DNA from: Dehalococcoidia bacterium
Lineage (GTDB): Bacteria > Chloroflexota > Dehalococcoidia > UBA3495
Direction: 5' to 3'
Assembly: GCA_028822675.1 (NCBI GenBank)
Contig: JAPKDE010000099.1
Location: 1 to 8,879, forward strand
DNA: 8,879 bases
Shown here piece by piece: positions 6,384 to 8,879 of this stretch. Both the position numbers and the translations under genes were made by a program. Below the pieces are notes generated by a model. It searched no databases and had not been told where the DNA came from. It saw nothing but the letters and a program-made list of their open reading frames with translations. How positions within the stretch are numbered: position 1 is the stretch's first letter; each line of letters opens with the position of its first letter.

Positions 6384-7220
6384 ATGGCCGAGCTAGAGAA
6401 TAAAATAGCGTTGATTACCGGGGCAGGCCGGGGAATAGGACGAGAAATCGCGGTGGCGTACGCCCGAGAAGGGGCCACTCTGTCCCTTGCTGCGCGCAGT
6501 GCCATAGAGCTGGAAGAAACGGCTGCTGAATGTAGGGAATTAGGCTCAGAAGTGTTGGTGACTCCCACCGATGTGACTGACATTGAGGAAGTGGAGCGTC
6601 TGGTGGACGCCACGGTTCTGCGCTATACGGCAATAGACGTCCTGGTGAATAACGCTGGGATAGCCGGGCCAATAGGCGGACTGCCGGATAACGATGTTGC
6701 AGCCTGGATCAGCACTATTCAGGTCAACTTGATTGGCGTGTATCTCTGCTGTCGGGCGGTGGTCCCGGTCATGAAACGAAATGGCTGGGGGCGGATCGTG
6801 AACCTATCCGGAGCGGGGGCAACCAACGCTTGGGCGAACTTGTCCGCCTACTGCTCCAGTAAAGCTGCTGTGGTGCGCCTGACTGAAGTGCTGGCATTGG
6901 AACTGGCGGACACTGGCATTACCGTGAACGCTCTGGGGCCAGGCTCGGTGCACACTCGCATGTGGGACGAAATGACCGAGGCGTCTGCCGAAGCTGGGGC
7001 TGACCTTATTCATGAGACAGGTCTGCGTGTACAAGCGGGTGGTGGGGCATCGATTGAACGCTGTGCGGACCTGGCCGTGTGGCTGGCCAGTAGTGAAACC
7101 CGCGGCCTGAGCGGCCGGATGATATCGGCCTTCAGCGATGATTTTGAGTCTATGGCCCCGTCCATACCAGACATAATGTCTTCCGAGCTTTACACAATGC
7201 GACGGGTAGAACCCTCGTAG
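6384..7220 (+). CDS. Short-chain dehydrogenase/reductase (SDR, classical type)
   Basis: This 278-residue NAD(P)-dependent oxidoreductase acts on an unknown alcohol or carbonyl. The Rossmann start TGAGRGIG is at 12-19, NNAG at 89-92, the structural Asn at 115, and the catalytic Ser142, Tyr156 and Lys160 (YCSSK) are all present. Arg38 after the second strand (LAARS) hints at NADP(H). The block ITVNALGPGSVHT follows the active site as usual. The tail runs about 25 residues beyond a minimal SDR. ATG at 6384 is chosen because GAGGG lies 5 bases upstream; a TTG at 6372 is less likely. The gap of 31 bases to the binding-protein gene, with no promoter seen, places it as third gene of the operon. No convincing terminator follows. 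Confidence 0.93.
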   Translation: MAELENKIALITGAGRGIGREIAVAYAREGATLSLAARSAIELEETAAECRELGSEVLVTPTDVTDIEEVERLVDATVLRYTAIDVLVNNAGIAGPIGGLPDNDVAAWISTIQVNLIGVYLCCRAVVPVMKRNGWGRIVNLSGAGATNAWANLSAYCSSKAAVVRLTEVLALELADTGITVNALGPGSVHTRMWDEMTEASAEAGADLIHETGLRVQAGGGASIERCADLAVWLASSETRGLSGRMISAFSDDFESMAPSIPDIMSSELYTMRRVEPS

Positions 7221-7309
7221 AATCGCAATCTAAGGTACGCTTATAGCGAGCTTGTTGAACCAAGCTATTTGGGCAATTTCAGCCACCACGAAAAACCCAG
7301 AGACTCCAG

Positions 7310-8232
7310 TTAAACTGTCGTTCCTGTTGATGCTGATTTGATCATCGCCTCAATGACCTGAGCCGCTCTCAGGCAATCCATTTCTGTTGCCGCCGGTTCG
7401 TACCCATGTTGGATTGCCTAGGTAAAACCCTCTTTTTGATGCTGTATCAGAATCAATCCGTCCCGCGGGCAGACATTCACGGTGTTCACCGTCTGGCTGG
7501 ACACCTCCATGTCGCCTTGGAAGGTGTGAGGAGGGGAGGCCTAGTTGAAAATGATTTTGCCGTCACTCACTTAAAGGGGAACCGAATTTTGGAAATCTGG
7601 CATACGGAAGCGCTGGGTCACGGTTCCAATGGTGACACCTGAAAACCGTAGGCAAAGGGTGGCCAGGTTTTCCAATGGCCGGGAGCTATTTTGCCTATCG
7701 GTGATGGCGGCGATTTCGGTGCCTTCTTTATCCAGCATGAATCGGGGTTAGTCGACAGAATGGATTCCCAGGGCCACGGTGCCAAGTGTCCCCGCCGAAA
7801 TTAGTTCTTTTGACTCGATCCTGCCGGGATGTTGGCGTAATTCAAACCCGGCACCCAGCTAAACACCGCTGGATTCGGCAGACTTGACGACGTTCATCTC
7901 GTCAGCCGAATTCAGAGCTATAGGTTTTTCCATTAGGACATGTTTGCCAGCCTGTAAAGCCAAGATGGCATAGGACGCATGAAGGTGATTCCGATTGGCG
8001 ATATAAACCGCAACCACTCTGGATCGATTAGCACTGCCTAAATGGTATCGTAGCCGACCTGGGCGCCATGTTCAGCCGCGAACTCCTCAGCCTTGCTTGA
8101 ATCCTGGCTCATCACAGCGATCAGTTCGCTGTCCAGTGCAAGATCCATTGCCGAGGCAACTTTTTCGGTCGGATACCTTCCGGTTCCCACAATGGCCTAT
8201 CCAATGCTCAAGACCGTAACTCTCGAATCCAC
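7310..8232 (-). pseudogene. Decayed Gfo/Idh/MocA-family dehydrogenase
   Basis: The minus strand reads as a nearly full-length sugar/inositol-type NAD(P)-dependent dehydrogenase that can no longer be translated. Recognisable pieces, in order: AIVGTGR (Rossmann loop), ELIAVMSQD, KAEEFAAEHG, the diagnostic ALQAGKHVLMEKPIAL near 7915-7965, LGAGFELRQHPG, GTLGTVALGIHSVD, and the C-terminal AAQVIEAMIKSASTGTTV ending in TAA (7312-7310). The reading is broken by seven internal stops (TAG after IG, after DTI and after SSGV; TAA after HSVD and after SVPL; TAG after IIFN and after GFT) and by one single-base deletion near 8023 (LID/RVVAVY). The first codon, GTG at 8232, is only a guess and has a stop just upstream. 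It is separated from the next gene by a terminator. The family is certain; the former substrate is not. Confidence 0.9.
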
Positions 8233-8297
8233 GACTTAGTTAGTAGCAGCTATCGTTCGCCTCGTAAAACTGAATTCGAACATGACACAGACAAAAC

Positions 8298-8339
8298 AAA
8301 AGAACGGCACTTGCACATCTATGCAAGCGCCGTTCTTTT
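8298..8339 (-). terminator. Strong intrinsic terminator, downstream of the FAH-family gene
   Basis: AAAAGAACGGCACTTGCA (8298-8315) pairs with 8322-8339 across a 6-base loop: 18 positions with one irregular pair. On the minus-strand RNA that pair is G-U, giving an unbroken stem, followed by TTTT-G-TTTT; on the plus strand it is an A-C mismatch. Orientation for the minus-strand gene ending at 8366 is therefore favoured, although the plus strand also has a short T-run and could terminate weakly. Confidence 0.88.
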
Positions 8340-8365
8340 AAAATACAGTTTAGTGCGGTAGCAAT

Positions 8366-8879
8366 TTAGCTTTCCAGCTTGATGGGGTTGCTGAGCACCC
8401 CGATACCCTCGACCTCAATCTCGCAGACGTCGCCGTCATGCATCTCTTGGGGCTCGCCGGGCGTTCCGGTGTAGATCATGTCGCCGGGTTCCAGGGTGAC
8501 GTACTCAGTCACGAACTCCAGAATCGTCGGGATGTCGAAAATCAGGTACGTGGTGCTTTCACTTTGGACCTCTTTCCCGTTGATCCGACCAGTGACCCGG
8601 ATGTTGTGGGGATCAAGTTCGGTCTCAATGTACGGTCCGGCGGGAGTGAAGGTGTCAGAAGACTTGGCACGCCACCAGTTACGGTCGTCGCGCTGCCAGT
8701 CACGTGCCGAGACGTCGTTGCCGCAGGTGTAGCCAAGCACGTGTTCCATAGCGTTGGCCTTGGTCAGCTTGTGGCAACGGTCCTTGATAACGATTACTAG
8801 CTCAGACTCAGCGTCCAGCTTTTCTGTGCCTTTGGGCCGGATGATGGTATCGCCAGGTCAAATGACCGAGTTGGGGGTC
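8366..8879 (-). pseudogene. Fumarylacetoacetate hydrolase (FAH) family protein with in-frame TGA, 5' end beyond the window
   Basis: The FAH fold catalyses metal-dependent C-C cleavage, decarboxylation or hydration of 2-keto acids. The frame runs from the right edge to TAA at 8366. Visible marks: PGDTIIRP, metal ligands Glu and Glu in DAESELVIVI, the Asp ligand in GNDVSARDWQ, the lysine of RAKSSDTFTPAGP, and EPGDMIYTGTPGEP near the end. One codon at 8860-8858 is TGA, between SVI and PGDT, where relatives usually carry Gly (GGA differs by one base). Translation restarted at the ATG at 8749 would yield 127 residues lacking both glutamate ligands. Everything after the TGA is intact, so the lesion is recent or a sequencing error. 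Stops such as that of the FIST gene use TGA normally, so recoding is unlikely. The terminator at 8298-8339 ends this unit. Confidence 0.62.

Noticed and set aside
7249..7266. Possible terminator after the SDR gene (AGCTTG / CAAGCT, 6-bp stem)
   Set aside because: The stem is short and AT-rich and only a short ATTT follows, so it is too weak to support a terminator call.
7406..7642. 78-residue plus-strand frame in the gene-poor stretch
   Set aside because: It lies opposite the C-terminal part of the decayed Gfo/Idh/MocA gene, which explains the sequence better; no domain was recognised in it.
7310..8232. TAG read-through or recoding to explain the stops in the Gfo/Idh/MocA fossil
   Set aside because: TAG is the genuine stop of the amidase, GatC-like, binding-protein and SDR genes, TAA stops and a frameshift are also present in the fossil, and no recoding signal is visible.
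8438..8800. 120-residue plus-strand frame opposite the FAH-family gene
   Set aside because: Shadow of the FAH reading frame, whose conserved motifs are unmistakable on the minus strand.
8858..8860. TGA read as glycine (alternative genetic code)
   Set aside because: TGA ends the FIST gene at its expected C-terminus, and glycine is otherwise encoded by GGN throughout the window.

Overview
The window looks like a chromosomal piece of an uncultivated bacterium, most likely Chloroflexota (Dehalococcoidia/SAR202-like). The clues are a YvcK-family gene with a two-helix membrane anchor in front of its nucleotide-binding domain, moderate GC, and a mix of amidase, FIST, SDR, Gfo/Idh and FAH-family genes. 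This placement is inferred from gene content and has not been checked by any search. No rRNA, tRNA, CRISPR array, transposase or phage gene was seen.

Left part (1-2391, all minus strand). The 5' part of a membrane-anchored YvcK-like gene runs off the left edge. It has its own strong sigma-70-type promoter, with a 9-bp inverted repeat at that promoter. Upstream lies a two-gene operon: a 61-residue GatC-like small protein followed by an amidase-signature hydrolase. It is served by a well-formed promoter and has a hairpin in its leader. No gatB is present, so the pair resembles AtzG/AtzE-type hydrolase complexes more than a tRNA amidotransferase.

Middle part (2509-7220, plus strand). A lipoprotein M28 metallopeptidase with a protease-associated (PA) insertion comes first. 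An extended -10 promoter then precedes a tight run of FIST-domain sensor, type-1 periplasmic-binding-protein fold without a signal peptide, and SDR oxidoreductase. The FIST and binding-protein genes side by side suggest cytoplasmic detection of an amino-acid- or amide-like ligand, with the SDR as a possible enzymatic output. This is the most interesting functional unit in the window.

Right part (7310-8879, minus strand). About 920 bases contain no intact gene but hold a nearly full-length, clearly decayed Gfo/Idh/MocA dehydrogenase, with seven internal stops and one frameshift. An 18-bp hairpin terminator separates it from a fumarylacetoacetate-hydrolase-family gene that runs off the right edge. 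That gene has one in-frame TGA at a position where the family normally has glycine. This end of the window appears to be losing catabolic genes, whereas the left and middle parts look intact.
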